DNA of 64,000 nucleotides from assembly GCF_963259705.1 (NCBI RefSeq), contig NC_081844.1, positions 15,733,715 through 15,797,714 of the forward strand, in the 5' to 3' direction. The notes beneath the pieces were generated by a model, which saw only the letters and a program-made list of their open reading frames with translations, was not told the DNA's origin and searched no databases. The DNA is from Myotis daubentonii (taxonomy: Eukaryota > Chordata > Mammalia > Chiroptera > Vespertilionidae). Of the stretch, positions 1-12,269 are shown one piece after another. Made by a program: the position numbers and the translations under genes. The first letter of the stretch is position 1. Every line of letters begins with the position of its first letter.

Positions 1-1109
1 CAGCCACCCTGGAAGCCGAGCTGGTGCAACCTTTCCACTGGTGAACCCTCCTCAGGTGCCCTCAGCACCTCGCCGATCTGTAGATCTGTTTCAAGAGCTT
101 TCCCAAAGACACGCTTTGAAGTTTGGATACAAAGAAAGAAACGCATCTTTCCCAGGCCAAGCTCAATTTCTCCATGTTCCTGGACCCCTGTCTCACCTAA
201 GACGCCATGAAGTCCCTTCCACCTGATTTCTGGGGCTGGGAATTAGCACCTGAGCCCACCTTGTTCCCCCACAGAAGGGAGTCTCATGAAGGAAGGCAGT
301 GCCTGTGAGTCCTGCGTTAGCCCTCAGGGTCCCAGTGTGGCGCCCTGGGCCGGATGAGGCTCAGACAGTCCCCTGAAGGAGCCTCCCTTGGAACAAGTGC
401 TTTCTGCAGGCAGGACAGAGGGGGCAGGAGAGCGCATGAGGCAATGCCAGGAGGAGCAGTGAAGAGGGCAGAGGAGGAAGGGTGTGTGCCAAACACTCTC
501 CCACCCCTGCCGTGGCTGGGTCCTGAGGTTTGATCCCAGCCCACCCTCCAGAATGCCGGCAGCCCGTGTGCCCTTCCTCTGAAAGGAAGCAGGCAAGGAT
601 GCCGGGAACCTATCAGGCCTGAAACCCATGATTAGTCCTTTTGGATCTTTGCCAAAACCAGGGTTTCTTGTGCACCTTGCCGCCACCCACCTTTCATCTA
701 CATGAGCACTTAGAACTGGACTTGCATCAGGGCAGCATACCTTTGGCTTCCCTGCTGTTTCGTTTGCTGCCAGATATGGAGGCGGGAAGATTATCCTCCC
801 AAATAAAGCTCCACCGTGTGATGCCTTCCACGGTCCAGCGCTGTGCCAGAGGCCTAGAGAGGACAAGATGGCACTGCGAACGTTCCCTGCCCTCAAGGGG
901 CTGACAATCGACTTTGGAAACACATAACAATGTAGAGCAGCCTACCATTAAGCAGTTAATTGTGTGTGTGTGTGTGGCGGTTGGTGTCGACTTAGGCATT
1001 GGCCTGTCCCTTCCTAGGATCCCTTTTCTCCAGGACACATGCCCTCTTCGGCCAGGAAGGGTGCAGAAGTATCTCACCCCGGGGGAGGAAATCTGGATTC
1101 CAGTCTCTA

Positions 1110-1215
1110 GCTAGTGATTTGGCTTTTGAGCAAGTCAACTAACCTCTCTGAGCCTCAGTTTCCTCATCTAGAAAATGAGGGGTCGGATCTAGATGATCTC
1201 CAAATCTGTGTGGCC
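1110..1215 (+). repeat. MIR SINE fragment
   Basis: Shows the MIR core: 'gagcaagtcaactaacctc' followed by 'gcctcagtttcctcatct' and a near-AAATGAGG segment. Old, diverged copy; called by eye. Confidence 0.75.
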
Positions 1216-2030
1216 TTGAGGCTCTGAGGATCAGATGGGGCCTGGGCTGGGCACTGGAAAAGAAGAAGATTTGAATCCCTGAGTGAAGGAGAGAGGGGAG
1301 GGAGCTCTGGGCTGGGAACCCTGACGCTGCAAAGATGTGAAAATAAAAATTAAAAAGTGATAAGAAGAACCCTTTGCGAGGGGCCAGGGTGGTGATGAAA
1401 GGAGAAAATGGAGGAAGGTTGTGGAGGTTCTCAAAAGCTAGGCAGGGGTATGACTTGGATGGGTACCGTGGAGAGCAGGAGATAACGCCCATGGGAGAAG
1501 AAACACAAAAAAGCACTCCCCAGAGCTGACTAAGCTGGACTGGTGGGCACAGCTGGCCAGAGGAAGAGAACAGGAGGCTCCAGGCCATGCAGATGTCTGG
1601 CATGGAGGGACCAGAGGTGACTGCAAAAGCAGGAGCAGCCCTTGCACGACGTGGGGACCCCACAGGCCTGGCGCTCTCTGAAGCAGCTGCACAGGCTGGA
1701 CCAGCCCCTGAGAGGCCAGGACATGAAGCCCTGCCAACGGGCATGGGCCCTGGGGCTCGCCTGGGTCTGGGAAGGTGTCTGTGGAAGGAGCCGTGTGTCC
1801 TGGGGCATGAGTGGTGTAACCAGCCACTGTGTCCCCTGGAGGAGCAGGCGGGAACAGCTTCTAGACATTGGAGGGGAAAGGTCTGTCTGCAGGACCCAGG
1901 TAACTTGTCTTCCATAACTTGTCTCCTGTTGGGCCGCTCCCTCCCTGGGATTTAGGTATGAATAGCAGGTTTAGGAGAGAAGGGAGTGTGAGATTACTCT
2001 AGTTGAACTTGTATGGCTGGGGGCAGGGAA

Positions 2031-2071
2031 GCGGCGGGGGGGGGGGGGGGGGGGGGGCGGGGGGGGGGCGG
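2031..2071. repeat. Poly-G tract (G22, then G10 after one C)
   Basis: A run of 22 G (2036-2057), one C, ten G (2059-2068), then CGG. The G runs could form G-quadruplexes. The exact length is also where assembly or sequencing error is most likely. Confidence 0.95.
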
Positions 2072-2084
2072 TATTGCTCAGATC

Positions 2085-2245
2085 CAGAGGCTGAAACCCG
2101 CTCCAGGATTCCTCTTTGTTCTGCGACTCCAGGACAACACACATGGGGTCAGTAAATGGGAGATGTTGACACCCACACTCCCGTGTGACCTTGAACAAGC
2201 CACCTGGGCCTCAATTTCTACATCATCAGCATAAGGGGTTGGACT
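2085..2245 (+). repeat. MIR SINE fragment
   Basis: Matches the MIR order of motifs: 'tgtgaccttgaacaagcca', 'cctcaatttctacatcatc', 'ggggttgga'. Diverged ancient copy. Confidence 0.6.
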
Positions 2246-2879
2246 AGTTGGTCACCACTGAGTGGCCCTGAGCAGATATGCTCCCAGCTTCCCACACTCT
2301 CCCCTTGTCCAAGTTCTGCTAGACAGATGCAGGGAGCGGGGATCAGGCTTGACTCACCCGGCCACCCCACACACTGCTCAGAGGAGGCCTTCCATCAGAG
2401 GCTGGGCTGCCGGGACCACAGCAAGGGCCCTGGAAGGGGATTCGGAATGATCTTGCTTCTGGTTTATGACACCCTACCTTCCCGCCTCCCGCCTCCGGCC
2501 TGTACACAGCTCCTTCCTGTGCACGCCGTTTCCCCCACCATGCTTTGCTTGATTCGAAAATGCCTCCACATGCATCCCAACAATGCTAGGAGCCGTATGT
2601 TCGAGGCACCATTGTAGGAGCCGTGGGCACAGAAGTGAGCCACATGGATGTGTGTGTCACCCAGGGTAGCTCGCAGAGAGAGGAGGGGATATTCACGTAG
2701 CTCAGGCTCAACCACATTCCCAATAGAGGAGAGCGCTGAAGCTCACGGAGCCCCAATGGGTGCCTCTGACAAGAGCAGTCCAGTTTCACTGACATGTGCT
2801 CCAAAGGCCACAGGTCACCTCCCCAAATTTGGAGTTGGCATTATCTCGGCCTGTCTCCTCTCAGCTGACCCTCCCTGCT

Positions 2880-3085
2880 TGCTCTTACTCCTCTGAGACG
2901 CTCATATAACATTCTGTTGCACTTCCTTAGTCACCTGCTTTTATCTCTGGTGTTGCTCAATCATTTTTACTTGTATGGGCCCCACTTCCATCACGAGACT
3001 ATAAATTCCTCGAGGGAAGAGCTCACCTGTCTATGTTTCCCTTTTACCACCTGTCCCTGTGCTCAGCCCACTGTGGACTTTCAGT
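2880..3085 (+). repeat. L2 LINE 3'-end fragment
   Basis: Resembles the L2 3' region: a 'cttccttagtcacctgctt' type segment, then 'actataaattcctcgaggg' (compare the L2 phrase on lengths 'of ... ctccttgagggcaggg') and 'ctgtctatgtttccc'. Ancient and diverged. Confidence 0.5.
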
Positions 3086-4879
3086 CAGTGAGCGTGTTTG
3101 TGTGTAGGACACACCCACGTAAGCACATTCACAAGCCTGGAGCACACGGATCTGCCCATTCTCACACCCCCATGCTCCCCAGCGCACCTCACTGTCAACT
3201 TCCTTTAACACCTGGAAAGACAGCCACCTCTGTGAGCACCAGGCCCACCAAGGACAATTTCAGTGTCCACATCCTCCCTGTCCCAACACGGGAAACTGAA
3301 GCCCAGAATAGTGAGTGGCTTGGTTGATCAAGGGTCCTCAGTTTACAAGAAATTAATTTTCTTCTGCCTTTTAGAGCAAAGCTCTCTGTACCTGTCATCA
3401 GCACACCCACATCCCCTCTCCTTCCACCCGGACCACCAGACTCCTGGGCTCTGACGTGGGGACAGATATGGAGCCAGTCCAATTGCCTGCCCTCGGCATC
3501 CTTGGCCAGCAGCGGCCGCCCAAGGCAGTGGGTCCACACGCCCCTTTCCTGTGGCTGAACGCTGTGAGGAGCTGTGGTCTGCGCCATGCCACACCTCACC
3601 CAGAGGTGTCACGAGCCAGCCTCACGCTCCTCTGGCGAGTGAGCCAGGGAACTCCCCTCTCTGTCCCTCAAGATGACGTGCTCAGCTCACTCTGGAAGCC
3701 TCTACAAGGCCATGAGCCCAGGACGGTGTGTCCGCACCAGGGGAGCTAAGGGGCCATGCCAGGCTCTGGTCCCCACTTCCCAGGGGCAGCCTCGGGGCCT
3801 GCAGAGAAATTGCTCCCGGTAAAATGGGATTCGAGGGGCAGAGAAGGGGTCTGGGTTCTGGACTAGGCAGCCATAATCTGCTCTCCAGCACCTCCGGTGG
3901 TTGAAATAAGCAGCTCAGGGGAGCCCCCCAACCCACAGGGTCAAAGAGGAGGGGCAGCAGAGACTTGCCTCTCAGCGGGGTTTAAGCCTTGCTTGTGGCA
4001 CCTAAAGGCCACTGGGACACCGTGGGCAATTCAGACGAGGGATGCTACGTGGACATGTTTGACAGCACAGACCGGGGCATGAAGGCAGCAGAGCTCCAAG
4101 CAGCTCACAGGAGGTGGCCTGGTGTGGAGGGACAAAGGCCGGCACAGTGAGGGAAAAGCAGCCAGTACAGGCAAAGGTGGAGGGAAGGGGGCCTGCCCGG
4201 AGACCAGCCCCAAACACACACACAGACAGACACAAACACACGGCCCACTGCAAAACAGCCCCCACTCCCCGCCATGACCTCCCATGGTGGTTCACCTGGC
4301 CAGGCCCCAGAACCCCCCAGGGCCAGCCCCTGAGTCACCGTGTGGGCTTGTGTCAGGCAGCCCTCTTCTGCTCCAAAGAGCCCCGCCCACCTGGCCGAGC
4401 TGGTAGGACTGGGGACCTGGCAGCAACTCAGATGGAGCCATCCTGGGCAGCTCTCGGGCAGGCCCACTGGCTGGGAACCCTGCACGCTCCACAGGGCCCA
4501 CACAGCCCTCGTCAAGATGCAGGCCGCAGTCGAGCCAGACATCAACCGTCCAAAGCAGTACTGAACACATCGTCCACCGGGAAACCACAGAGCATCGCCA
4601 CATTTGCCCCAAATCCCAGCTGGCCAACACTACCACCAAATACTGGAATTGATCACTGGGAGCGAAGCTGACAGCTGCAAGCCTCCACTCCTCTCACTCC
4701 CGGCCCCGCTGCCACCAGCCACAGGGACCAGAGAGGAGGGTGATCCACCTACTGGTCATTAGGAAATGCAGTTCTCCAGAGGAGCTGGGGTCACCCCTCC
4801 CCACTCAGGAACTCCCCCGGCATCCCCACCCTCTCACTCCCGCCGAAGTCAAAGTGGTCCCCCCTGCCCTGAGCCTCTC

Positions 4880-5130
4880 GAGCCCGCAGGATCAGCACTC
4901 AGCAAATATTCCCCAGGAGTAATTGGATGCGATGGAACATGGGCTTTTCAGCTCCTGAGGGGAAGTCTCTGGATGTCATTTAAGGGCGCAAAAATAAAAG
5001 GCTCAGGCCTCCCGCCCACCACCGCCAGGACATCATTAATCTCAGCAGAAAGGATCAGCGCTCCTATCACCGCAGCCAGCCCCGCGGAGAGCCAGACAAA
5101 TTGCGGGTGAATCTGCGCTCAGGGTGGCGG
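4880..5130. other. Candidate conserved non-coding element in PEBP4 intron
   Basis: Low-repeat stretch with AT-rich motif islands (CATTTAAGG, AAAATAAAAGG, CATCATTAATC) between GC-rich blocks. This style is typical of mammalian conserved non-coding elements. No alignment was possible, so conservation is a guess. Confidence 0.25.
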
Positions 5131-7086
5131 CGACTAGGCTGGCGGTCAAGTTCTGTGTTTTCCCCTGACAAGAAGCAGTGGTGCCCCTGCCCAGGGGGAG
5201 AATACGGGCAGGCCAGGGAGGAGAGTGGCCACCTTGGTCAGACACAGCTCACCCACCTGCGGTGACGGGGCGGCTCTGAGCCAGGCACCCCAGGGCCCAA
5301 GAGAGGCTCAGGCAGCTCACATGGTGGTTCAGAGGAGGTGACCCCAAGGCTCAGTACCCTGCCCCCTGTTCTACAGCCTGAATGGGGGCCTGCCTCCCAG
5401 TGAGGGCTTCCCAACCCCCACTTTCCAGGCTGAGATTGGGGCACTTGATGGCCTACTAAGGACCAAATGACAGGTCAGGTGGCTAGAGCAAGGACACGCA
5501 GGGAACTCTTTTTCCTATGCTGTTAGGAAGTCTTAAGAGTGGGCCTGCTGGAGAGACTCTGGGAGTGCTGCTAGGGATGGGACCTCATCAGCTGGAATTG
5601 GTGGAGGGTGGGGCGCTTTGAACTGCTGGCCGAGGCCACCCTTTGAAGGTCTAGCTTATTAGTCCAGTGCTAACTGTCTTAGCAACTCAACAAGGGCCGG
5701 AATGGGCCTGGATAAATGTTCCTCTCTCTCTAAAACCAGTAGGTGAGACGATGCTTGAGTCTGATTTTGCAAGATGAAAACGATGCTCCCTAAGGTTGTG
5801 TAGGGACCCACCTGTTCATCATATGTGGCAGCCCCACCCTAAGGAGACCAGACCTCTGTGTTCCAGTCCCTGGGTGGCTCAGGAGACAGGGATCAGACAC
5901 CCTGGCTCTTTCTCCCTGTAGCCGAAGGCCTCTGAAGTGCACTCCCCACTCATGCCCCGTCCCTAGAAGAGCCATCCTGGGTGGGTCCAGAGCACACGGG
6001 CAGTGGTCAGACCTCAGACAGCAGCAGCACTCTTCCTGCATGGCAGTGGCCCCTGCAGCCCGGGACCAGCAGTGCCAGCCAGGATGGGGCTTTCCTCCAT
6101 GCGGTGACATGGAAGCCACAGCCTGCAAGCTCCCAGTCTCTCTCCACACACCCCTGAGGGCCTGACTCACCCCCATGCCTTCTACAACTTGCACTGGGTC
6201 AGTTCCTCTTGCCCTTTGTGGCAGGAAATGGGGGTGTAAGGAGTCACCGCCAAGCCAGGGGAGGAGGCAGTGGGAGGCCAGCAGCCTCCTGAGGGACAGA
6301 GGGCAGGTCTGAGGAGCTGCCCACGAAGCCCAAGACCACAGGGTTGTCGGAAGTGGGACAAGGAAGGAGCTACGAGGCTGCCAAGGCGCTCCAAACGCCA
6401 TCAAGGAAGCCATCGGAGCTAGGGGAGGGAGCACTGCTGGAGCGGGAAGCCAGGTCTCCCTCAGGGCACAGGGGATTTCTTTCTGCCATTGCCCTGATCT
6501 CGTGATGAGTTTCAATTCCCTCCTTGCCACCCCGGTTCCTTCCTGCACTGCTCAGTGGGGAAGGCCCGCTTGTCCCCATGCCTGCCACACACCAGTTCAC
6601 CCAAAGCCCTTCACCTGGCATGAACATGCACACACATATACATCCACACATGCACACACATGTGCACCCACATGCACACACTTTCCCAGGGTCATGAACC
6701 ACAATATTTTTCCAGCCAACCAGGCTCCCTGCATGTAAAGGCCTGGCCAGGCCTCCTAGTGGAAGACCCACGGGGTCAGTTACATACCTCTCAGCCCAGC
6801 GGCAGCCCATCTGATAGGAGAGGCTCTCTCCAGGGCCCGGCCACCCTTGCCCCAAGAGAACTCCTGAAACCGCTGCTTTCCAGCCCAATCTGAACACAGT
6901 CACTGAGCCCAATAAAATTTGGGTGAACCTAAAGAGGCCCTTTTCCCCTTTACCACTAAGAAGCAACCTCACCAGAACTCCATCTATGCACTAGGGATAA
7001 AAAATAGTCTCCCTTGTGAGGATTAATTGAATGAATGTGCATGGAGTCCCTAGAACTGTACCTGGCACATGGAAAGCACTCTATCA

Positions 7087-7256
7087 GCCCTGGCCAGTGT
7101 GGTTCAGTTGGTTGAGTGTCATCCGAAAGGGCTCCGGTTTGATTCCCAGTCAGGGCACATACCCATGAGTTTGATCCCTGGTCTGGGTGCATCTGGGAGG
7201 CAACCAATCGATGTTCCTCTCTCTCTAAAATTAATAAAAACATATTTTTTAAAAAA
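7087..7256 (+). repeat. VES SINE (bat tRNA-derived), internally shortened
   Basis: Begins 'gccctggccagtgtggttc' (tRNA-like head with A box). A B-box-like 'ggtttgattcc' follows, then the VES body 'gggcacatacccat' and a short CT-rich segment, ending in AATAAAAACATATTTTTTAA. The usual 'gattctctctcatc' section is missing, so the copy is internally deleted. Confidence 0.9.
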
Positions 7257-7651
7257 GAAAAATACTATATTAGTGTTTTACTATTATTTTTGGCATTATT
7301 ATTTTTATTTTGTTTCTTTGAATGAAAAATGTCCTCCCCTTGAGAACATCTTTGAAATGCAAACAGCCCCTGCAGGGAGGGAAGGTAGATGGAGTATGGG
7401 ACACTAGCAGGAGGTGGGTGCAGACAGAGAGCCACCGGTGGTAAATGGGCAACTCTGAGAGTCATTGAGTCATTCCAGGATGCCAGCCGCTCACCCTGTT
7501 CTCTCTGTGCATTACTGTCCTCCATTGATCCAGGTCGTACCCGCCACTGCCTTATACCTGCCACTGTCTTATACCCGCCACTGCCTAGCTCTTCTCTGGA
7601 CAAGGTCTTCCCGGAGCACTCCCTCCGCCCAGGGAAGGTTACTGAATTTAG

Positions 7652-7659
7652 AAAAAAAA

Positions 7660-7700
<41 letters not shown>
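7652..7700. repeat. Poly-A then (GA)n microsatellite
   Basis: Seventeen A followed by about sixteen GA units, immediately before a VES SINE. It may have grown from an older retroposon tail. Confidence 0.95.
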
Positions 7701-7704
<4 letters not shown>

Positions 7705-7707
7705 AAA

Positions 7708-7844
7708 GCCCTGGCCTGATGGCTCAGTTGGAGAGTCGTCCCACACACCAAAAGGTTGTGGTTGGATTTCTGGTCATGGCACATACCTAGGTTGTAGGTT
7801 CAATCCCTGGTCAGGGATTGAATACGGGAGGCAACCAATTGAAG

Positions 7845-7900
<56 letters not shown>

Positions 7901-7931
7901 ATAAAAACATATCCTTGGGTGAGGATTAAAA
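7708..7931 (+). repeat. VES SINE with expanded (TC)n
   Basis: Head 'gccctggcctgatggctc', B-box-like 'ggttcaatccctgg' and body 'gggaggcaaccaattgaag'. A pure TC tract follows (7846-7898) and the tail is 'aataaaaacatatccttgg' then 'gtgaggat', the tail type also seen in the 17.8 and 51.3 kb copies. Confidence 0.9.
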
Positions 7932-8002
7932 GAGAGAGAGAAGGAAATACAGAAAGCCCAGTTCAATTTGAATTTTAGATGAACGAAGAATAATTTTTTA
8001 CT

Positions 8003-8218
8003 ATAAAGATGCTCCATGCGGTAGGGGGGTAAGAGATCAACTAAAGGACTTGTATGCATGCATATAAGCATAACCAATGGACATAAGACACTGGGGAATA
8101 GGGGAGGCTAGGGGACTGTCTAGGGCGGGGGGATAAAATGGACACATATGTAATACCCTTTGTAATACTTTAAGCAATAAAAAAATAAAAATAAAAAAAA
8201 AATAAAGATGCTCCATGC
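8003..8218 (+). mobile_element. 5'-truncated L1, 3' end only, with 17-bp TSD
   Basis: A 17-bp direct repeat (ATAAAGATGCTCCATGC at 8003-8019 and 8202-8218) flanks about 182 bp. The insert has a bat L1-like 3' UTR ('ttgtatgcatgcatataag', a G-rich patch, 'gtaatactttaagcaataa') and an A-rich tail with T interruptions. A perfect TSD and A tail mark target-primed reverse transcription of an L1, and the intact TSD implies a fairly recent insertion. Confidence 0.88.
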
Positions 8219-9059
8219 AATATGTGAAACATACACTAACAAATTATTTGTTGTTTACCTGAAATGCCAATTGAACTGAGTGTCCCGTATTTTCTCTGGC
8301 AACCAGCTGCCAAGGGTGCCTGAGGCCCAAAGTTTGGGAAACAAGAGCGTGGGAATATGCCTCTGACCACTTCCCTCAGCCTCTCCCCAGTGCCCAGGGC
8401 TGTGTCCTCCCTGCCCTGTTACTGGGCCTGTTCACACTTGCCCCAGAAGATCCACCTCCCTCGATGCCCCCGTGCTTTCTCCCCTTGAGGGGGCCCCTCA
8501 GACCTGAGCACAGACTGGGCTTCTCCAGGCTCCAGCCTGGGTACACCTCACCTACACGCAGCTCCCCTCCAGGATCCAGGTGCTCAGGAGCAGAGAGAAG
8601 GGGTCCTGGCCATATCCCCCGCCCCTTGACCTCTGCCACAGCCAGGAAAGAAACCCCGCTGCACAGTCTCTGAGGCAGTGGTTGGGGTTCTGGGGAGGAG
8701 ATTAAATGAATGGCACGAGCACTTCCGCCAATCTCAACCCCAGCAGCTGGGGTGACCAGGTGTGAAGGAAAGAAGCTTTAAGGCTTCAGTCATAAGGTCA
8801 AGAAGGCCTGCAGGAAAGGAGGGTGGGTAGGGAAGTGTGCTGACAACCTGATTGGGTGTTTCCTTTCAGCATGTGACTGAGGCAGCAGAATTATGCTAAA
8901 TAAAGGGCTCTGGGGATGAGGCTAAAGGCTGCTCTTGACTCAGTCCAGATTCATGTCCCCAATGCTTTCTGGGGAGCAGCCCCTTCCTAGGTGCTCTGCT
9001 AACATCCAGGGGTGCCCTGCAGTTGGAGCCAGGGGCACCCTAGGTACTCAGACCAATGA

Positions 9060-9377
<318 letters not shown>

Positions 9378-9446
9378 TCTGGATGTGGAATCCCCGCTGG
9401 GTATGAAACCCCTGCTCTTCCAAATTAAAAAAAGAATTGTCCAGGG
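9378..9446 (+). terminator. PEBP4: PEBP4 short 3' UTR and poly(A) signal
   Basis: ATTAAA at 9424-9429, 47 bases after the stop codon, is a common variant polyadenylation signal. 'ttggatgttttgttttcta' just downstream supplies a GU/U-rich element. Transcript end is inferred to be near 9446. Confidence 0.6.
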
Positions 9447-9599
9447 ATCACTGGTTGGATGTTTTGTTTTCTAGCCTGTCCTCCTTCAAACACCCAGGAT
9501 AGGAACTCAATCGATGTCCAGCACTGAGGCTTATAAATGCAAGTGCGGAGGGGACTGTGGCAGGGATAGCTGGACAGGCAGGAGGTGGAGATCCCCAGC

Positions 9600-9720
9600 C
9601 ATGAACCTTCATGAGGCGCACTGTGTGACCTGGAGAAAATCACTCACGCTCTCTAAAGTGTTGCTTCCTCGGTAAAGTTGAGGTAGGAAGAGGAGGGAGG
9701 AGCAGCTGGTTTATCTCCGG
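9600..9720 (+). repeat. MIR SINE fragment
   Basis: 'ctgtgtgacctggagaaaa', 'cactcacgctctctaaagt' and 'cctcggtaaagttgag' follow the MIR core order. Confidence 0.55.
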
Positions 9721-9739
9721 GGTCCTTTCCAGCTCCAAC

Positions 9740-10229
9740 ATTCAACACCATTCATTCAACAACTACTGTCAGCACCTACTACATGCCTGACCTTCTGGTA
9801 GGTGCTGGGGATCCAAGTGTGAACATGGCAGACAAAACAGGGGCTTACCATCCAGTAGGGGAGAGGAAGTTGCATCAGATGACCACAAGCAAATTATAGC
9901 AAATGTGACAAATGCTCTGAGGGTGCAAAGGGGACTTGCTTTATGATGGAGGGGGAGGGTCGGGCAAGGCCTCTCAGAAGAAGTGATATTTGACTTCATG
10001 GCTGAAAAGCAGGGTAGAGATTCACTATGAGTAGGCACATGGGTGACCAGCATGGCAAAGAGAGGGAACACCTCTGGGCTCCCATGGTGAGCAGGGGCAT
10101 GCATGGCATCTTCCAGGAAATGAAGGCCAGTGGTGTGGCCACTGGGACAGGTGGGCAATGACCAGAACATGCCAGGCCTTACAACCATGATAAAGTTTTG
10201 GATTTTACCCTGAAAGCAAGAGGAAATCA
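9740..10229. repeat. Old dispersed LINE-type repeat (family not assigned), split by a Helitron
   Basis: Starts 'attcattcaacaactactg' and runs through 'gtgctggggatccaagtg', 'gggcttaccatccagtagg' and 'ggcctctcagaagaagtga' to 'ttttggattttaccctgaa'. Related stretches recur at 38.05-38.4 and 39.3-39.65 kb. This is a widespread old mammalian repeat; I cannot name the family confidently. The Helitron sits inside it. Confidence 0.6.
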
Positions 10230-10849
10230 TCCTATATAATAAAAGCCTAGTATGCAAATTCTCCCCTCAGTGGTTGTTCGACTAGGAGTTCGACCGGGAC
10301 ACTGGGAGTCCGGGAGTTTGACTGTTCGCTATGACGTGGCCCTGCGACCTCTCGCTGGCTACCTGGGGGCGGAGGTGATAAGGATTGAGGTGCAGTGAGA
10401 ATATAGGGTGTCCTCTGAGCTTACTCTCACTTTCCCTGCTACCCTCCCCCAGGATGCCAGGGCTCACATGAACCAGGGCACCAGGGCAGCCTCCCTCCCC
10501 CATGGTGCCAGGTACCTGCCAGGAGTCTGCCCTGTACTTACGCAGCGTCTTCTGGGTGAACCAGGTGGCAGCTGCTGGACCACAGGGGCTGGTCGGGCTT
10601 CCCGTGGGTTCATGCAGGAGCCAGTCCGTGAGGCCGCTGGGAGAGAGCACGCTGCCCATGTGGGAACTCAGGTGCTATGACTCAGGCAGAGGGGGGCGTG
10701 TGGGGGCTCTGCGGCCAAAGGGCCCAGGTGCTGCCCAGGGCCCAGAGGTCAGCTGGGACCTGCCCTTCCATGCCAGACACTCACACGTCAATCACCAGCC
10801 AGGCCTAGGGACTGCACCCGTGCAGGAATTTCGTGCACCGGGCCTCTAG
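10230..10849 (+). mobile_element. Non-autonomous Helitron (HeliBat type), 620 bp
   Basis: The 5' end reads TCCTATATAATAAAAGCC and the 3' end is a near-palindromic hairpin (TGCAGGAATTTCGTGCA, 10821-10837) followed by CGGGCCTCTAG. The ends are TC…CTAG, it sits between A (10229) and T (10850), and there is no target-site duplication. These are the hallmarks of rolling-circle Helitrons and match the abundant vesper-bat family as I remember it. About 100 bp at the left end (with 'ttcgctatgacgt') is family-like, while roughly 10390-10790 looks unrelated and may be captured host DNA. No Rep/helicase coding capacity, so it depended on an autonomous partner. Confidence 0.93.
10542..10659 (-). pseudogene. 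Exon-like ORF carried inside the Helitron (possible captured first coding exon)
   Basis: On the minus strand an ATG at 10659 opens 39 codons (MGSVLSPSGLTDWLLHEPTG at the N-terminus) and runs into a consensus splice donor, C|GTAAGT, with the GT at 10541-10540. A coding-like stretch ending exactly at a strong donor, within a Helitron interior unlike the family ends, suggests transduction of a host exon. I do not recognise the source gene. The reading frame continues past the donor to 10282 without a stop, so openness alone is weak evidence. There is no sign that it is expressed. Confidence 0.35.
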
Positions 10850-11144
10850 TGAAATGATAAATAGATTAGAGGGCAAGAGGGGGCATAATCTATTATATGC
10901 TTTTAGAAAGTATAAAGAAACTCCTTAGTTTCTGCAAAGAAAGGATTTTCAGTGACTATCTGCCCTGGACGTCCCCTGAATGTCTCTTGGCTTCCCCACC
11001 AAGGACCCCTTGGAAGCACCTCTGAGCTATGGTCTCATTCATACCCTGAACCCTGGTACCTCAACTACCCCACTCCCAACTCCAGTCCTCTCAGCCCCTC
11101 AATCTCTGCTCAGTTTCCCTCCAAGAGTTAACGCCCTCCCCCAA

Positions 11145-11176
11145 CCCCCCCCCCCCCCACACACACACACACACAC
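11145..11176. repeat. Poly-C joined to (CA)n
   Basis: Fourteen C followed by nine CA units; a compound microsatellite. Confidence 0.95.
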
Positions 11177-12269
11177 TCCTTGGCTAAAATATGCAATGAT
11201 ATGACTCAGGTGTGCACAGTGCCTTGAGCTCCCCAGATGAAAGGAGCAGGCTGCAGCTGGGCACCCCATTATTACCCTCTTAGATCCAGGGCCCACATTA
11301 TCAGGAAGGCAGAGGCGCCCTGGCCACCCCTCAGCCAGGCTAAGCACACTCCTAAGTCACTGGAAGATTTTCATGGTGAGATCTGAAGAGCACAGTGGGC
11401 TGGGAGACTGCATGTGTGAATTGGGAGGGAAGTGGACATGTTTCCCCCTTCATTGATAAATTCAACGCCCTGCCTAGGTGGTGGACACCAAGTTCTCGTT
11501 CTGCAGGAGATCCATTGATGCCAACCCAGGCAGTAGAAACTCCCTACTCCCTTCTACCCACCAGACAAGCTTGTCAGCAAAGCTAAAAGCAGAAGCACAA
11601 GAAGTGTCCATTTGCAGTGTCATGGAAGGCAGCCTCAGAAGGGACTTTCTGGGTGTATATGAACCTCACACTCCCCGCAGCCCCCACCCCACAGGCCCAG
11701 AGTGTAATTGGCAGCTCCTGTTGGGGCCCAAGGCTGGGATAAATAGCAGGTCGGCTTCCTAGAGCAGCCCCAGATCGAGACACATCCTCCCCTCTTCTGC
11801 TTTTAATTCTTTGCGGCTAGCATGTTTATTTTGGGTGAGGGAAAAAAAAATCGGATGTTTATCCTTCGAGGAAATTATCGGCTTGCTTTCCTTCCTCCCC
11901 CCTCCCCCCCATCCCTTCTTTTCCCCTGGTGTTTTTGGGCTTTTCGTTCAGCTATAGGAGAGATCCTCTGTAAAAGAACAAAGATGGCCCAGACTATAGG
12001 CTAAAGACAGCCTAGCAGACAGTCCGGGAAGCCTTCTCACTCAGTGGCAGGGAGAGAAAACCTGGAGGCCAAGAGACCTCGGGGAAACCCACCCTTGACT
12101 CAGCTCTCTGCCTGCACAATACTTTGGGGCCCCTGTCCCTTTTCACTGCCTCCTCCAATCAGAAACAAAATGAACATGGAGATTGCTCAGAGATCTCTGA
12201 TGAAGCAGCTACGAAAATTCATAAGGGACATTCGTGACCCCTGAACTGATACTTTTGTCACCATCATCA

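Noticed and set aside
1139..1915. 258-codon minus-strand ORF
   Set aside because: It overlaps a MIR, has no splice or promoter context, and shows no family similarity I can recognise.
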